A DNA stretch of 64,000 bases from Lachnospiraceae bacterium (lineage in GTDB: Bacteria; Bacillota; Clostridia; Lachnospirales; Lachnospiraceae): NCBI GenBank assembly GCA_024696615.1, contig JAILGS010000002.1:1-64000 (forward strand), written 5' to 3'. The position numbers and the translations under genes are program-made. The stretch's first letter is position 1. The number at the start of each line of letters is the position of its first letter. The notes beneath the pieces were generated by a model. It made no database searches. It was given only the letters and a program-made list of their open reading frames with translations, and was not told the origin of the DNA. Shown here piece after piece: positions 10,572 to 19,869 of the stretch.

Positions 10572-11813
10572 ATGAAAACAAACACAGTTAAAGGAACCAA
10601 TGATTATTTACCATCCCAGGTGGAACTGAGGGATTATCTTCAGAGCGTGATTTTAGATACCTATACCAGTCATGGATTTGAACGGATTCAGACCCCGATC
10701 TTAGAGGATATTGAGAATCTGGATAAGAGTGAAGGTGGGGAGAATTTAAATCTCATCTTTAAGGTATTAAAGCGTGGAGAGAAACTTTCAGAAGCCATTG
10801 ATGGTGGTCATTGGAAGGAGAATGAATTAGCGGATATGGGTCTTCGTTATGACCTTACCCTGCCACTTTGCCGGTATTATGCCAGTAATCGTGCCAAGCT
10901 TGCCAGTCCTGCCAAGTTCATTCAGATGGACCGGGTATATCGTGCAGAACGCCCACAAAAAGGACGATTAAGAGAATTTACACAGTGCGATATCGATATT
11001 ATCGGTTCTACGTCCAATTCCTGTGAGATTGAACTGATTGATACCACTGCCACAGCACTTCTTGGCATTGGAATTAAGAATTTTACGGTAAAGATCAACG
11101 ATCGTCGTTTATTAAAGAATGTATTATTAACTGCAGGATTTTTAGAAGATCAGTTGGATAGCGTATGTATTACCATTGATAAGTTCGATAAAATCGGCGA
11201 GGATGGTGTAAGAGCAGAATTGACGGATAAGGGCTTTGATGCAACTGCCATTCAGAAGATGATTGACATCTTTGCAAAGCTTCCAATGGATCTAGCCGAT
11301 GTGGAAAGCTATGTGACGGATCAGGAAGCCTTAGAGAATGTGAAAACGATTATGGATGCGGTTCGTACCATTAGTAATGGACAGTATCGCATCGTATTTG
11401 ACCTTTCCTTAGTACGTGGACAGGGATATTATACGGGAACCATCTTCGAAGTAGCCAGTGATGATTTCAAGGGCAGTATTGCAGGTGGTGGTCGTTATGA
11501 CAATCTTATTGGAAAATTTATTGGAGAGAGTATTCCTGCAGTTGGATTTTCCATTGGATTTGAAAGAATCTTTGCCATCCTTACGGATGCAGGTTTTAAG
11601 GTGCCTGGAAAGAAGAAGATTGCCCTTCTTTTTGATGCAGGAAATACCGTGGCTGCGATTCAGAAGGCAAATGAACTTCGAGCAGAGTATGATGTATGTC
11701 TCTATGAGAAGCCTAAGAAGGTTGGAAAACTGTTAAATCGTCTGGAAGAGCAGGGACTTGCAGGATTCTATCAGTTAGAGAATGCAGAAGCAATTAAATT
11801 CTTTGGCGAATAG
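10572..11813 (+). CDS. hisS: Histidine--tRNA ligase
   Basis: Class II aminoacyl-tRNA synthetase charging tRNA-His. Motif 1 lies near the N terminus (GFERIQTPILED), motif 2 is RVYRAERPQKGRLREFTQCDIDIIG (about residues 119-140), and AGGGRYDNLIG forms the second histidine-specific block. The first histidine block reads LVRGQGYYTG where most HisRS have RGLDYY, an unusual replacement. A C-terminal anticodon-binding-like domain is present but short (about 70 residues), giving 413 residues in total. HisZ is the alternative, but HisZ lacks the C-terminal domain and no his genes are close by. GTAGGAG lies upstream of ATG 10572. Confidence 0.9.
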   Translation: MKTNTVKGTNDYLPSQVELRDYLQSVILDTYTSHGFERIQTPILEDIENLDKSEGGENLNLIFKVLKRGEKLSEAIDGGHWKENELADMGLRYDLTLPLCRYYASNRAKLASPAKFIQMDRVYRAERPQKGRLREFTQCDIDIIGSTSNSCEIELIDTTATALLGIGIKNFTVKINDRRLLKNVLLTAGFLEDQLDSVCITIDKFDKIGEDGVRAELTDKGFDATAIQKMIDIFAKLPMDLADVESYVTDQEALENVKTIMDAVRTISNGQYRIVFDLSLVRGQGYYTGTIFEVASDDFKGSIAGGGRYDNLIGKFIGESIPAVGFSIGFERIFAILTDAGFKVPGKKKIALLFDAGNTVAAIQKANELRAEYDVCLYEKPKKVGKLLNRLEEQGLAGFYQLENAEAIKFFGE

Positions 11814-11863
11814 GATTTCTAATGGATTTTGGACGCTTTAGAAGAATATGGTGGGTGAATTAG

Positions 11864-13930
11864 ATGACGGAAGAAGAACATTTATTGTTCCTATTAGAAA
11901 AATTGAAAAACCGCATCGCACAATTAGATCAAAGTCTCCAGGAGGGTGCTTTAGAAGTAGAAAAGATGCATGACTATTATTGGTCCAACTACAATGAGAT
12001 GGACGAATATGGTTATGAGAATTTCGATAATCGGCAGGCCTTATTAACTCAGTTAAATGCTAATAATCAGGCTCTGGAAATGAAAGCCCGTCTGCGCCGA
12101 ATGGAACAGTCCCCTTATTTTGGCAGAGTGGATTTTGTCTATGATGGGGATGAGATGGAGGATTGCGAGACCTATTATATTGGAATTGGAAATTTCTCCG
12201 AAGGTGCGGGGAATATTCCCTGGATTATTGACTGGAGAACCCCAGTTGCCAGTCTGTTCTATGATTATGACCGGGGGGAGGCTTCTTTTGAAGCACCCGG
12301 AGGACGGATTCATGGCAATTTAGTGAGCAAATGGCAATATAAAATCCGGGATGGTAAGCTTCTCTATGCCTTTGAAAGTGATGTAAAGATTGATGATGAG
12401 GTATTAAAGCAGGAACTTGCCGGGAATGGTGCGGTGAAGTTAAAGAATATTATCGCCACCATTCAACGGGAACAGAATGCCATTATTCGTAATGTACAGG
12501 ATCGAATTTTGGTGGTACAGGGTGTGGCCGGTAGTGGTAAAACATCCATTGCCCTTCATCGTATTGCCTATCTGTTATATCATGACCGAAAGAATCTGAA
12601 GGCTTCCAATATTCTGATCCTTTCTCCGAACAGTGTATTTAGTGATTATATTTCCCATATTTTACCGGAACTTGGGGAAGAGAATATTCGGGAAATGAGC
12701 TTTGATATCTTCGCCTATCATGAACTAAAGGCCTATGTGAAAGATACCAGGGAGCGCTATGATCAGATTGAATATCTCCTTGCGGAAGAAGCAAAACTAC
12801 GGGATGGGAAACCATCCACCTATGAAGAGGATGTGCGTCGTTATCAGAAAAAGCAGTCCAAGGAGATGGTATCGAGTCTGCTTGGATTTGCCCTGGCTCA
12901 GGAATATGAACTGGTGAATTTTAAGAATGTGAAATATAAACATTTGTATAAGAGCGGGGATGATATTAGTGTCCTCTTCTATGAGAAATTTCCGGATATT
13001 CCCATTCTTTCCCGTATGGAAGCAATTGCGGAATATGTGATCGATGAGGCGGAAACCCTGATGGGCAGGGATTTTGAAGAGGGGGAACCGGATCTTATCA
13101 AGGAACAGTTCTTCTCCATGTATGCCACCAGGGATCTGTATGTACTCTATAGTCAGTTCTTAGAGTACATAGGAGAAGAAGGATTACCACATCTTCCAAA
13201 GGAAGAGCGGATCCTTTCCTATGAAGATGTATTTCCGATGTTATATCTGAAATTATTGCTATATAAGCGTTCTGCTACCAGGGATATTAAGCATCTGGTG
13301 GTGGATGAGATGCAGGATTATTCCTATCTGCAGTACCAGGTATTGGCAAAGCTTTTTGATTGCCGGATGACCATTGTGGGAGATCGGGCCCAGACTATGG
13401 ATGAGCAGATGGTGGATGTATGTCAGTTCTTACCAAAGATTTTTGATAAGAATTTACGTTGTATTCAGTTAACGAAGAGTTATCGTCAGACCATGGAAAT
13501 TGCCAAGTATGCGGCATCCATCCTAGGAGACGAAGGCATGGAATATCTGGAACGGCATGGAAAGGCGCCACAACTATTAACGAAGGCGAATTTTAAAGAT
13601 GCCATGGATTGGGTTCATGCACATCTAAAGGAAGTAACAAAGAATGGGGAGTATGAAACCCTGGCAGTTCTTACTTTGACGGAGGAGGACGCCATTGCTG
13701 CTTCCAATGCCCTGCAAAATCAGGGATTAACGGTGCATTATATGGATCGCAATTCCAAGGAATTCCATCGTGGAATTACCGTTACCCCGTTCTATCTTGC
13801 CAAGGGCCTGGAATTTGATGATGTGGTTGCACTATATCCTTCCAAGGCTTGTTCCACACTGGCTATACAGGGCAAATATATTATGGCAACGAGGGCGTTA
13901 CATGAATTATCAATGGTTGAATATCAATAG
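11864..13930 (+). CDS. helD: HelD-type UvrD-like ATPase (RNA polymerase-recycling factor family)
   Basis: Superfamily 1 helicase-like ATPase. The N terminus is a long charged coiled coil (residues 1-80), typical of HelD, which inserts into RNA polymerase channels and removes stalled enzyme from DNA. Walker A is GVAGSGKTS (220-228). The Walker B region is VVDEMQDYS (about 480), with Met in place of the usual Phe, followed by GDRAQTMD. Motif V (TPFYLAKGLEFDDV) and the C-terminal MATRALHEL are present. 688 residues fits Firmicutes HelD. The start at ATG 11864 has only a weak GGTGGGTGA site. The last 29 bases overlap the next gene. Confidence 0.88.
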   Translation: MTEEEHLLFLLEKLKNRIAQLDQSLQEGALEVEKMHDYYWSNYNEMDEYGYENFDNRQALLTQLNANNQALEMKARLRRMEQSPYFGRVDFVYDGDEMEDCETYYIGIGNFSEGAGNIPWIIDWRTPVASLFYDYDRGEASFEAPGGRIHGNLVSKWQYKIRDGKLLYAFESDVKIDDEVLKQELAGNGAVKLKNIIATIQREQNAIIRNVQDRILVVQGVAGSGKTSIALHRIAYLLYHDRKNLKASNILILSPNSVFSDYISHILPELGEENIREMSFDIFAYHELKAYVKDTRERYDQIEYLLAEEAKLRDGKPSTYEEDVRRYQKKQSKEMVSSLLGFALAQEYELVNFKNVKYKHLYKSGDDISVLFYEKFPDIPILSRMEAIAEYVIDEAETLMGRDFEEGEPDLIKEQFFSMYATRDLYVLYSQFLEYIGEEGLPHLPKEERILSYEDVFPMLYLKLLLYKRSATRDIKHLVVDEMQDYSYLQYQVLAKLFDCRMTIVGDRAQTMDEQMVDVCQFLPKIFDKNLRCIQLTKSYRQTMEIAKYAASILGDEGMEYLERHGKAPQLLTKANFKDAMDWVHAHLKEVTKNGEYETLAVLTLTEEDAIAASNALQNQGLTVHYMDRNSKEFHRGITVTPFYLAKGLEFDDVVALYPSKACSTLAIQGKYIMATRALHELSMVEYQ

Positions 13931-16268
13931 GCGCAGAGGTTTTCTTAGCCTATTTCTGGTTCTTGTTTTCTTTTGGTGGTTTTCTCCACAGTGGACCCAT
14001 GCGCAGGAGGCTGTGCAATTGGCCTCCCATGTGGATGGAACCAATCCCTATACGGGATACCCCTATGATGATGTTCCCAATTATCGTACGGAAACCAGAA
14101 CCAAAAAAGGATTGCAGGATGATGGACAGGATTATGAAATCTATGAAGATTTGGGAATTAATTATTCTCTTTATAATGTCTGTCTGGATTCTTTAGTGAA
14201 TGGGGATACTCTCCATACGTATCAAGGAAAAACTTATAGTTTTAGCACAATCCCGGATCTTCCTCCGGAGAAGGTGGCAGCTTACAATCAGCGTGGTGTC
14301 AGTGTTGGTGTCGTTTTATTAATGCGTAATGCCGGCGGCGCCCGTACCGGTGGATTAATCTATAGTGGGGCACAGAATAATTTCAGTCATGATTTTTATG
14401 CCTGGAATGTGTATGATCCAGCGGCCCAGGAAACATTGGAGGCATTATTTGATTTTTTAGCCAAGACCTATGGAACGGAGACTTGTCATATTGACGACTG
14501 GGTTGTGGGAAATGAAGTAAATATGCCAAATGACTGGAACTTTACAGGAACTTTGGATCTAAATACCAATGTGGATATCGCAGCAAGAAGTCTTATTATG
14601 GTGGAGCGGGCCATTAAGCGGTATAATTCCGGAGCGAGAGCCTATCTATCCCTGGATCACTGTTGGACGATTCGCAATACGGGAATTGCTGGAAAAACTT
14701 TCTTAGATGCTTACGGGGCAAGAATTGAAGAATTGGCTCCGGGAATTGATTGGAATATTGCCTATCATCCCTATGCTCCATATCTTCCTGCTTCCAACAT
14801 CTGGGATTCCAGTATGGTGCTTCGTCTGGCTCCCCAGGAGTTGGATGCCAAATATATTAGTACCAGAAATCTGTCCGTGTTCACGGAATATGTGAAGGAA
14901 CAGTTTGGTTCGGATTGTCGTATTATTCTTTCTGAACAGGGTTTTTCCGCCTATGGTGGACAGGAATTTTTACAGGCAGCAGCCCTTTGTTATACCTATT
15001 ATGCCGCGGAATTTAATGATATGGTGGATGCCACCATGTTTCGATCCCTGCGGGATGCCTCCGAGGAGATGAAATCCAGACTGTATTTTGGTTTGATTGG
15101 CAGTAATGGAACTCCACGAATCGCCTATGATGTATTTAAATATATGGATACCAGTCATTGGCCGGAATATACCCTGGGTTGTTTAGAGACCATGGGAATT
15201 GATACCTGGAATGAATATGTGGAAGGATTTAATCCGGATCGTTTCATTCGTCAGGGTGTTTCGGAAGTGATTTTAGATAGTGATGGCATGGTACTTCCTG
15301 TGGGATATGAGTCCCAGATTACCTATTCGGTCTATCCAGAATTTGCAGAGACGGATCAGGTGGTATGGAGTAGCAGTGACCCTTCTGTAATTTCCGTGGA
15401 TCCACAGACCGGTGTGCTTCGGGGCTTAAGTCCGGGGCGCTCTATTATTACCATCAGTGCAGGGGGTGTGGAATATAATAGTCTGATCGTGGTGGTGGTG
15501 ACGGAGGAAGAAGCGCTTCTTTCCATCGCTCATTTTGTAGCAGAAGTGTATGAGAATGCATGGGATGCGGAGATTGATGGGGAGGCACTGGATAGTTATG
15601 TAGGACGTCTCCTGACCAAGCATATGACGGCGGTGGATGTGGTGTATGAAATCTTAAATGGTCGTCTTGTGAGTGAGCCATGTGAATCTACCAGGGAGGA
15701 AGTTTATCGGATCGCAAGAACGATTACCGGTCTTTCGGATCAGGAATTGGTAGAGGAATATGGGGAGGAATGGTTAGAAAAGTATATCGTCTGTATTGAT
15801 GGCGGTATGGACAAAGGTCGTCTGATGGCGGATCTGTTTAGTGATTCCTTCTTTGATTACCGGGCCTATGATGCGAACGTGGAGACGGGATATGCAGCGG
15901 ATATTCCTGCTTTGTTACAATTAACGAAACAGAGTTGGAATCGAAAGATGAATACCACCTATCATGTGATTCATACCTATCAGCTGATGCTTGGAAGAAA
16001 TCCTGAAACCTGGGAATTGGAAAAGTATACCACCTTGTTAATTCAGCATCGATTGAATGCTTCCGGACTGGTGGTGGAAGTTTCTCGAAGCGAGGAATTC
16101 CAACAGCAGGAGTTATCGGAAGAGGCCTATGTGGAGATGTTAAATGGATTGTTGTCAGAACCGATGAATGGCTTAACCATGGAACTGATGGAATGGGGTC
16201 TTAATCATGGGATCATTGATCGTATGAAATTATTGGATCTGTTTTTCGTGGAAGAGATGAAAGAATAA
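13902..16268 (+). CDS. Secreted DUF5722 glycoside-hydrolase-like protein with Big2 and DUF4214 domains
   Basis: The start is ATG 13902 inside helD: GAGGG lies 6 bases upstream, and from there a clear signal peptide follows (RRR, hydrophobic core, THA-QE cleavage). The mature protein begins with a TIM-barrel-like DUF5722 domain (about residues 40-430). It contains VVGNEVN and ILSEQGFS, plausible acid/base and nucleophile glutamates as in clan A glycosidases. Next come a Big2 immunoglobulin-like domain (about 470-540; WSSSDPSVISVD, GVLRGLSPG) and two DUF4214-like helical segments (about 550-780; MLGRNPETWELEKY). It probably acts outside the cell on a plant or surface glycan; the substrate is unknown. 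The 29-base overlap suggests translation coupling with helD. Confidence 0.78.
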   Translation: MNYQWLNINRRRGFLSLFLVLVFFWWFSPQWTHAQEAVQLASHVDGTNPYTGYPYDDVPNYRTETRTKKGLQDDGQDYEIYEDLGINYSLYNVCLDSLVNGDTLHTYQGKTYSFSTIPDLPPEKVAAYNQRGVSVGVVLLMRNAGGARTGGLIYSGAQNNFSHDFYAWNVYDPAAQETLEALFDFLAKTYGTETCHIDDWVVGNEVNMPNDWNFTGTLDLNTNVDIAARSLIMVERAIKRYNSGARAYLSLDHCWTIRNTGIAGKTFLDAYGARIEELAPGIDWNIAYHPYAPYLPASNIWDSSMVLRLAPQELDAKYISTRNLSVFTEYVKEQFGSDCRIILSEQGFSAYGGQEFLQAAALCYTYYAAEFNDMVDATMFRSLRDASEEMKSRLYFGLIGSNGTPRIAYDVFKYMDTSHWPEYTLGCLETMGIDTWNEYVEGFNPDRFIRQGVSEVILDSDGMVLPVGYESQITYSVYPEFAETDQVVWSSSDPSVISVDPQTGVLRGLSPGRSIITISAGGVEYNSLIVVVVTEEEALLSIAHFVAEVYENAWDAEIDGEALDSYVGRLLTKHMTAVDVVYEILNGRLVSEPCESTREEVYRIARTITGLSDQELVEEYGEEWLEKYIVCIDGGMDKGRLMADLFSDSFFDYRAYDANVETGYAADIPALLQLTKQSWNRKMNTTYHVIHTYQLMLGRNPETWELEKYTTLLIQHRLNASGLVVEVSRSEEFQQQELSEEAYVEMLNGLLSEPMNGLTMELMEWGLNHGIIDRMKLLDLFFVEEMKE

Positions 16269-16326
16269 TTCCTCTAAAGAATGTTTTACGGATGAGGAAA
16301 AGAATAGAAAAAGAAAGAGGTAGCAT

Positions 16327-17589
16327 ATGGAAATTGTAGTATCACAATATGGAAATGGCGATGTGAAGACACTTACGGAAGCATTTGCAAAGTGTAAGGA
16401 TGCCAAAGAGAGCGTAACCATCTACGTGCGAACAGGAATCTATGAGGAAAAGCTGGAATTATTCCGCAATGATGTAACCATTATCGGCGAGAATCCTTAT
16501 ACCACGGTGATTACTTATCATGATTATGCGAAAAAGATTCATGAGGATGGAAAAAATTATGGTACGTTCCGTACGCCTACTTTGAAATTAGTGGGAAATC
16601 GGGTGACCTTAAAGAATCTTACGGTGGAGAATTCCTCCGGCAATGGTAGGGATTATGGTCAGGCCATCGCCCTGTATATGGATGGGGATTTTATGGCCGT
16701 GGAGAATTGTCGTCTGTTAGGTCATCAGGATACTTTATTTACCGGACCTACCACGGAATGTAAGCAGAATGAAGAAGCCAGTATGAGCCCGTCCTTACAT
16801 ACCTGTGTGGCGCGTCAGTACTATAAGAACTGCTTTATTAGCGGTGATATTGATTTTATCTTCGGCGGTGCAGCTGCGTATTTTGAAAATTGTGATATCT
16901 TCAGCCGTTATAGTATTACGGAAGAGGATGAAAAGCATGCAGGTAAGGTGAAGGGATATGCTACTGCTGCTTGTACCTGGCGGGATAATATGTATGGCTA
17001 TGTGTTTGATAAGTGCCGATTTTTAGGGGATTGCCCAAAGAATAGCGTGTATTTGGGAAGACCATGGAGAATCTATGCGAAGACCGTATTATTAAATTGT
17101 GTGGTTGGCCCACATATTAAGAAGGCTGGTTGGAGTGACTGGGATAAGGAAGCTGCTCATGATGCATGTATGTATGCGGAATATAACTGTGTTTATTTAG
17201 AGGATGATGCACTGGTGGAAGAGGGACTGCAATTTGCAGTAAATAACAGTGCGGATCGCGTGGATCCATTCTTTACTTTAACGGAGGAAGAATTAAAGAA
17301 GTTAAAGAAGGAAAAGGAAAAGGACAAGGATAAGAAGAAGGACAAGGATAAGGAAAAGGACAAGGACAAGAAGAAGGATAAAGAGAAGGATAAGAAGAAG
17401 GAGAAGGACAAGAAGAAAGAGAAGAAGGGAATGCTTTCCTTTAGCTTTAATAAGGAGCAGAAGAAGGCTTCTGACAATATCTTAAAGAATCGTCCAAAGT
17501 GGGTGCATATCCTGACAGAGAAGGAAGCAGCTGCATTCTCCATGGAACTTGTCTTAGGAGAATTTTCCAAGACGGCGAAAAATCTGTAG
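16327..17589 (+). CDS. Pectin methylesterase (CE8), apparently cytosolic, with Lys/Glu/Asp-rich linker
   Basis: Removes methyl esters from homogalacturonan. CE8 right-handed beta-helix signatures are all present: GHQDTLF (Gln134, Asp135), DIDFIFG (nucleophile Asp176) and LGRPWR (Arg245). There is no signal peptide or membrane segment, unlike most CE8 enzymes, so it probably acts on imported oligogalacturonides. After the catalytic domain, residues 321-368 are almost only Lys, Glu and Asp, then a 50-residue tail (FNKEQKKASDNILK) of unknown role follows. AAAGAGGT precedes ATG 16327. It fits the uronate uptake and catabolism locus at 43.8-53.5 kb. Confidence 0.9.
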   Translation: MEIVVSQYGNGDVKTLTEAFAKCKDAKESVTIYVRTGIYEEKLELFRNDVTIIGENPYTTVITYHDYAKKIHEDGKNYGTFRTPTLKLVGNRVTLKNLTVENSSGNGRDYGQAIALYMDGDFMAVENCRLLGHQDTLFTGPTTECKQNEEASMSPSLHTCVARQYYKNCFISGDIDFIFGGAAAYFENCDIFSRYSITEEDEKHAGKVKGYATAACTWRDNMYGYVFDKCRFLGDCPKNSVYLGRPWRIYAKTVLLNCVVGPHIKKAGWSDWDKEAAHDACMYAEYNCVYLEDDALVEEGLQFAVNNSADRVDPFFTLTEEELKKLKKEKEKDKDKKKDKDKEKDKDKKKDKEKDKKKEKDKKKEKKGMLSFSFNKEQKKASDNILKNRPKWVHILTEKEAAAFSMELVLGEFSKTAKNL

Positions 17590-17632
17590 GAATGAACGAA
17601 AAAGAACTGTGTAATGTAAGGTGGGTTATGTG

Positions 17633-18883
17633 ATGCGCTTGGTAGTGCCAGAATATTATAAGGAATTTCGCTGTATTGCAGGGGAATGCCAGGACAGCTG
17701 TTGTGCCGGCTGGGATGTGGATGTGGATGAAGAGGCGCAGGAATATTATAAGACGGTGCAGGGGGAGTTTGGAAAGCGTTTAAAGGATAGTACCATCATC
17801 GATGAAGAGGGAATCCGCTTTCAGCTTTGTCCCAATATGCATTGCTGCTTCTTAAATGATCATCTTTTATGCGATCTGTTTACCGCTCTGGGGGAAGAGC
17901 ATTTGTGCGTTACCTGCACGGAATTTCCCAGATATTATGAGGTCTTTGGTGCCTTAAAGGAAAAGGGCGTAGGATTATCCTGTCCTACGGCGGCTAAGCT
18001 CATTATGGAGCATACCGGTCCCGTGGCCTTCGTGGAAGAAGAGATTGACGAACCCATCGAATGCAATGATTTAGACTATGATCTGTATATGGGATTAATG
18101 CAGGGGCGAAGGATGATGTTTGACCTCTTAAGTAACGAAGAAATCCCTTTTTTAACCCGGCTGGAAACACTGCTTTTGGTTGCAAATGAGCTTCAAAAAT
18201 GTATGGATTCAAGAACATATCGAAAAATCCCGAAAGTTCTTGAAAAGTTCACAAATACCAAGTATGCTACTAAACAAATAGGAAAATCTGTAAAACACGG
18301 ACTACGGTATGTGGATCCAGTGGCCAATATGCAGGAGATGCTCTTTTATTTTAAGGAGCTGGAACTGGTGAATCGTACTTGGCCAAGAAGACTGAATTTA
18401 TCCCTCCTTGGTACGAATTTTGCAGGAATGGAGGACCGTGATTATGCTTTGCTTTGGAAGGAACACTGGAAGGAGCATGAGAATGCATATCAGCAGATCC
18501 TTACCTATTATATCTATCGATATTGGATGAAAGCTGCATACGATGAAGATTTGATTGCGAAGGTGAAATTTTCACTGATCAGTACCATGATGATCGGAAT
18601 TGTGGACCGGGGGCAGTGGTTTACCAGTCTGGCGGGGCTTAGTGAGGTTCCTTTTGAAGATGAGGAGGAACAATTACAGCGAAGCACCTATGATACTCCA
18701 AAATATCGAAAGGATCCTTCTATATATGAATGGGAGGACTTCGTATGGGATGCACATCTGTATTCCAAGGAAGTGGAACATTCGGAAGAGAATATGGAAG
18801 GAATTGCAAGAGCATGCCATGAGGAAGAGATGTTCCATGTGGAGAGCATCTTAGTTACCATGGAAGCATTATTTTATGAATAA
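17633..18883 (+). CDS. fliB: FliB-family flagellin lysine-N-methylase
   Basis: The N terminus (VPEYYKEFRCIAGECQDSCCAGW) and the later cysteine block (CPNMHCCFLND, LCVTCTEFPRYYE) are the FliB hallmark. Family members methylate lysines of flagellin and are thought to bind an iron-sulfur cluster through these cysteines. ATG 17633 is preferred: AAGGTGG is 8 bases upstream, whereas the in-frame GTG at 17621 overlaps that site. 416 residues. No flagellin gene is in the window. A patch at about 18190-18300 uses AAA, ACA and other A-rich codons unlike its surroundings. The next gene, trxA, begins 14 bases later. Confidence 0.85.
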   Translation: MRLVVPEYYKEFRCIAGECQDSCCAGWDVDVDEEAQEYYKTVQGEFGKRLKDSTIIDEEGIRFQLCPNMHCCFLNDHLLCDLFTALGEEHLCVTCTEFPRYYEVFGALKEKGVGLSCPTAAKLIMEHTGPVAFVEEEIDEPIECNDLDYDLYMGLMQGRRMMFDLLSNEEIPFLTRLETLLLVANELQKCMDSRTYRKIPKVLEKFTNTKYATKQIGKSVKHGLRYVDPVANMQEMLFYFKELELVNRTWPRRLNLSLLGTNFAGMEDRDYALLWKEHWKEHENAYQQILTYYIYRYWMKAAYDEDLIAKVKFSLISTMMIGIVDRGQWFTSLAGLSEVPFEDEEEQLQRSTYDTPKYRKDPSIYEWEDFVWDAHLYSKEVEHSEENMEGIARACHEEEMFHVESILVTMEALFYE

Positions 18884-18897
18884 AGGAGATTAAACGT

Positions 18898-19203
18898 ATG
18901 GCAGTTGAATTATTAAAGAGTGCAGATTTTGACGCGAAGGTATTACAGGCTAAGGGTACCGTATTGATTGATATGTTCGCAGAGTGGTGCGGACCATGTA
19001 AGATGCTTTCCCCAATCGTGGATCAGGTAGCAGAGGAACGTAAGGATGTGGCCGTATATAAGGTGAATGTGGACGAAGAGAGAAGCCTTGCTGTGAACTA
19101 TCGTGTTATGAGTATTCCTACCCTGTTAGTATTTAAGGATGGTGAATTAGTGAAGACCAGTACCGGTCTTATTTCTAAGGAGCAGGTAGAAGAATTATTA
19201 TAA
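18898..19203 (+). CDS. trxA: Thioredoxin
   Basis: Small cytosolic disulfide reductase of 101 residues, the usual size. The active site WCGPCKM lies at about residues 29-35, and the cis-Pro loop is MSIPTLLVF. AAAGGAG precedes ATG 18898. It sits between fliB and yfcE with gaps of only 10-14 bases, so it is likely in one transcript. No thioredoxin reductase is next to it. Confidence 0.96.
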   Translation: MAVELLKSADFDAKVLQAKGTVLIDMFAEWCGPCKMLSPIVDQVAEERKDVAVYKVNVDEERSLAVNYRVMSIPTLLVFKDGELVKTSTGLISKEQVEELL

Positions 19204-19213
19204 GGGGGAAGGA

Positions 19214-19774
19214 ATGAAGTTATTGATTGCTTCAGACCTTCATGGGTCTGCCTATTATGCCAGAAAACTGGTGGAACGATATTCTTTGGAGAAGCCTGAG
19301 AAATTATTATTCTTAGGGGATCTTCTCTATCATGGACCAAGAAATGATCTTCCGAAGGACTATGCGCCGAAGGAAGTGATTCCTCTGTTGAATCTTTTTA
19401 AGAATGAGATTCTCTGTGTGCGCGGGAATTGTGACGCAGAAGTGGAGGAGATGGTATTAGAATTTCCAACCCAGGCAGAATATGCGCTGGTATATGTGGA
19501 TGGCCTTGTATTTTATCTAACTCATGGGCATATTTATCATGAGAAGAATCCGCTTCCTATGTCAGAAGGAGCGATTTTCTTCAATGGTCATACCCATGTT
19601 CCTGCGGTCAGAGAACATCGGGAAGAAGGATATGTATATATGAATCCTGGGTCCTTAGCCATTCCTAAAGAGGGAAGTCATCCATCCTACATGATTTATG
19701 AAGATGGAGTCTTTACCTGGAAGGACGTGGAGACGGGAGAGGCCTATATGACCTACGAATATCATAAGAATTAA
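19214..19774 (+). CDS. yfcE: YfcE-family metallophosphodiesterase
   Basis: Calcineurin-like phosphoesterase of 186 residues. Metal ligands are visible in order: DLHGS (residues 8-12), GDLLYHGPRND, GNCD, THGH and GHTHVP. This is the YfcE/MJ0936 type, cytosolic, with phosphodiesterase activity in characterised members; the physiological substrate is unclear. AAGGGGGAAGG lies directly before ATG 19214. A perfect inverted repeat starts 4 bases after the stop codon and probably ends the fliB-trxA-yfcE transcript. Confidence 0.9.
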   Translation: MKLLIASDLHGSAYYARKLVERYSLEKPEKLLFLGDLLYHGPRNDLPKDYAPKEVIPLLNLFKNEILCVRGNCDAEVEEMVLEFPTQAEYALVYVDGLVFYLTHGHIYHEKNPLPMSEGAIFFNGHTHVPAVREHREEGYVYMNPGSLAIPKEGSHPSYMIYEDGVFTWKDVETGEAYMTYEYHKN

Positions 19775-19777
19775 TGG

Positions 19778-19820
19778 AAATGCATATCAAAGAAGAATTC
19801 CATTCTTTGATATGCATTTT
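19778..19820. terminator. Perfect 17-bp inverted repeat, likely terminator after yfcE
   Basis: AAATGCATATCAAAGAA (19778-19794) and its exact reverse complement (19803-19819) flank an 8-base loop. The + strand ends in TTTT and the left arm begins with AAA, so it could work in both directions, though the U-run is short. It also makes the in-frame ATG at 19774 an unlikely start for the next gene. Confidence 0.65.
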
Positions 19821-19824
19821 AATT

Positions 19825-19848
19825 CAGTCGGGGTACAAGCTCCGACTG
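19825..19848 (+). other. Second stem-loop in DUF815 leader
   Basis: CAGTCGG pairs with CCGACTG (19842-19848), extendable by a G-U and a G-C pair. No T-run follows. It lies just ahead of the AGGAG ribosome site at 19858 and could affect translation of the next gene. Confidence 0.4.
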
Positions 19849-19869
19849 AGTCTTGACAGGAGAATGAGG

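Noticed and set aside
10572..11813. HisZ (ATP phosphoribosyltransferase regulatory subunit)
   Set aside because: Motif 2 with its Arg and a C-terminal anticodon-binding-like region are present, and no his genes are adjacent.
17193..17570. Minus-strand reading frame opposite the pectinesterase, rich in Ser, Phe and Leu
   Set aside because: It mirrors the AAG/GAA-rich linker; composition is explained by the opposite strand and no ribosome site is present.
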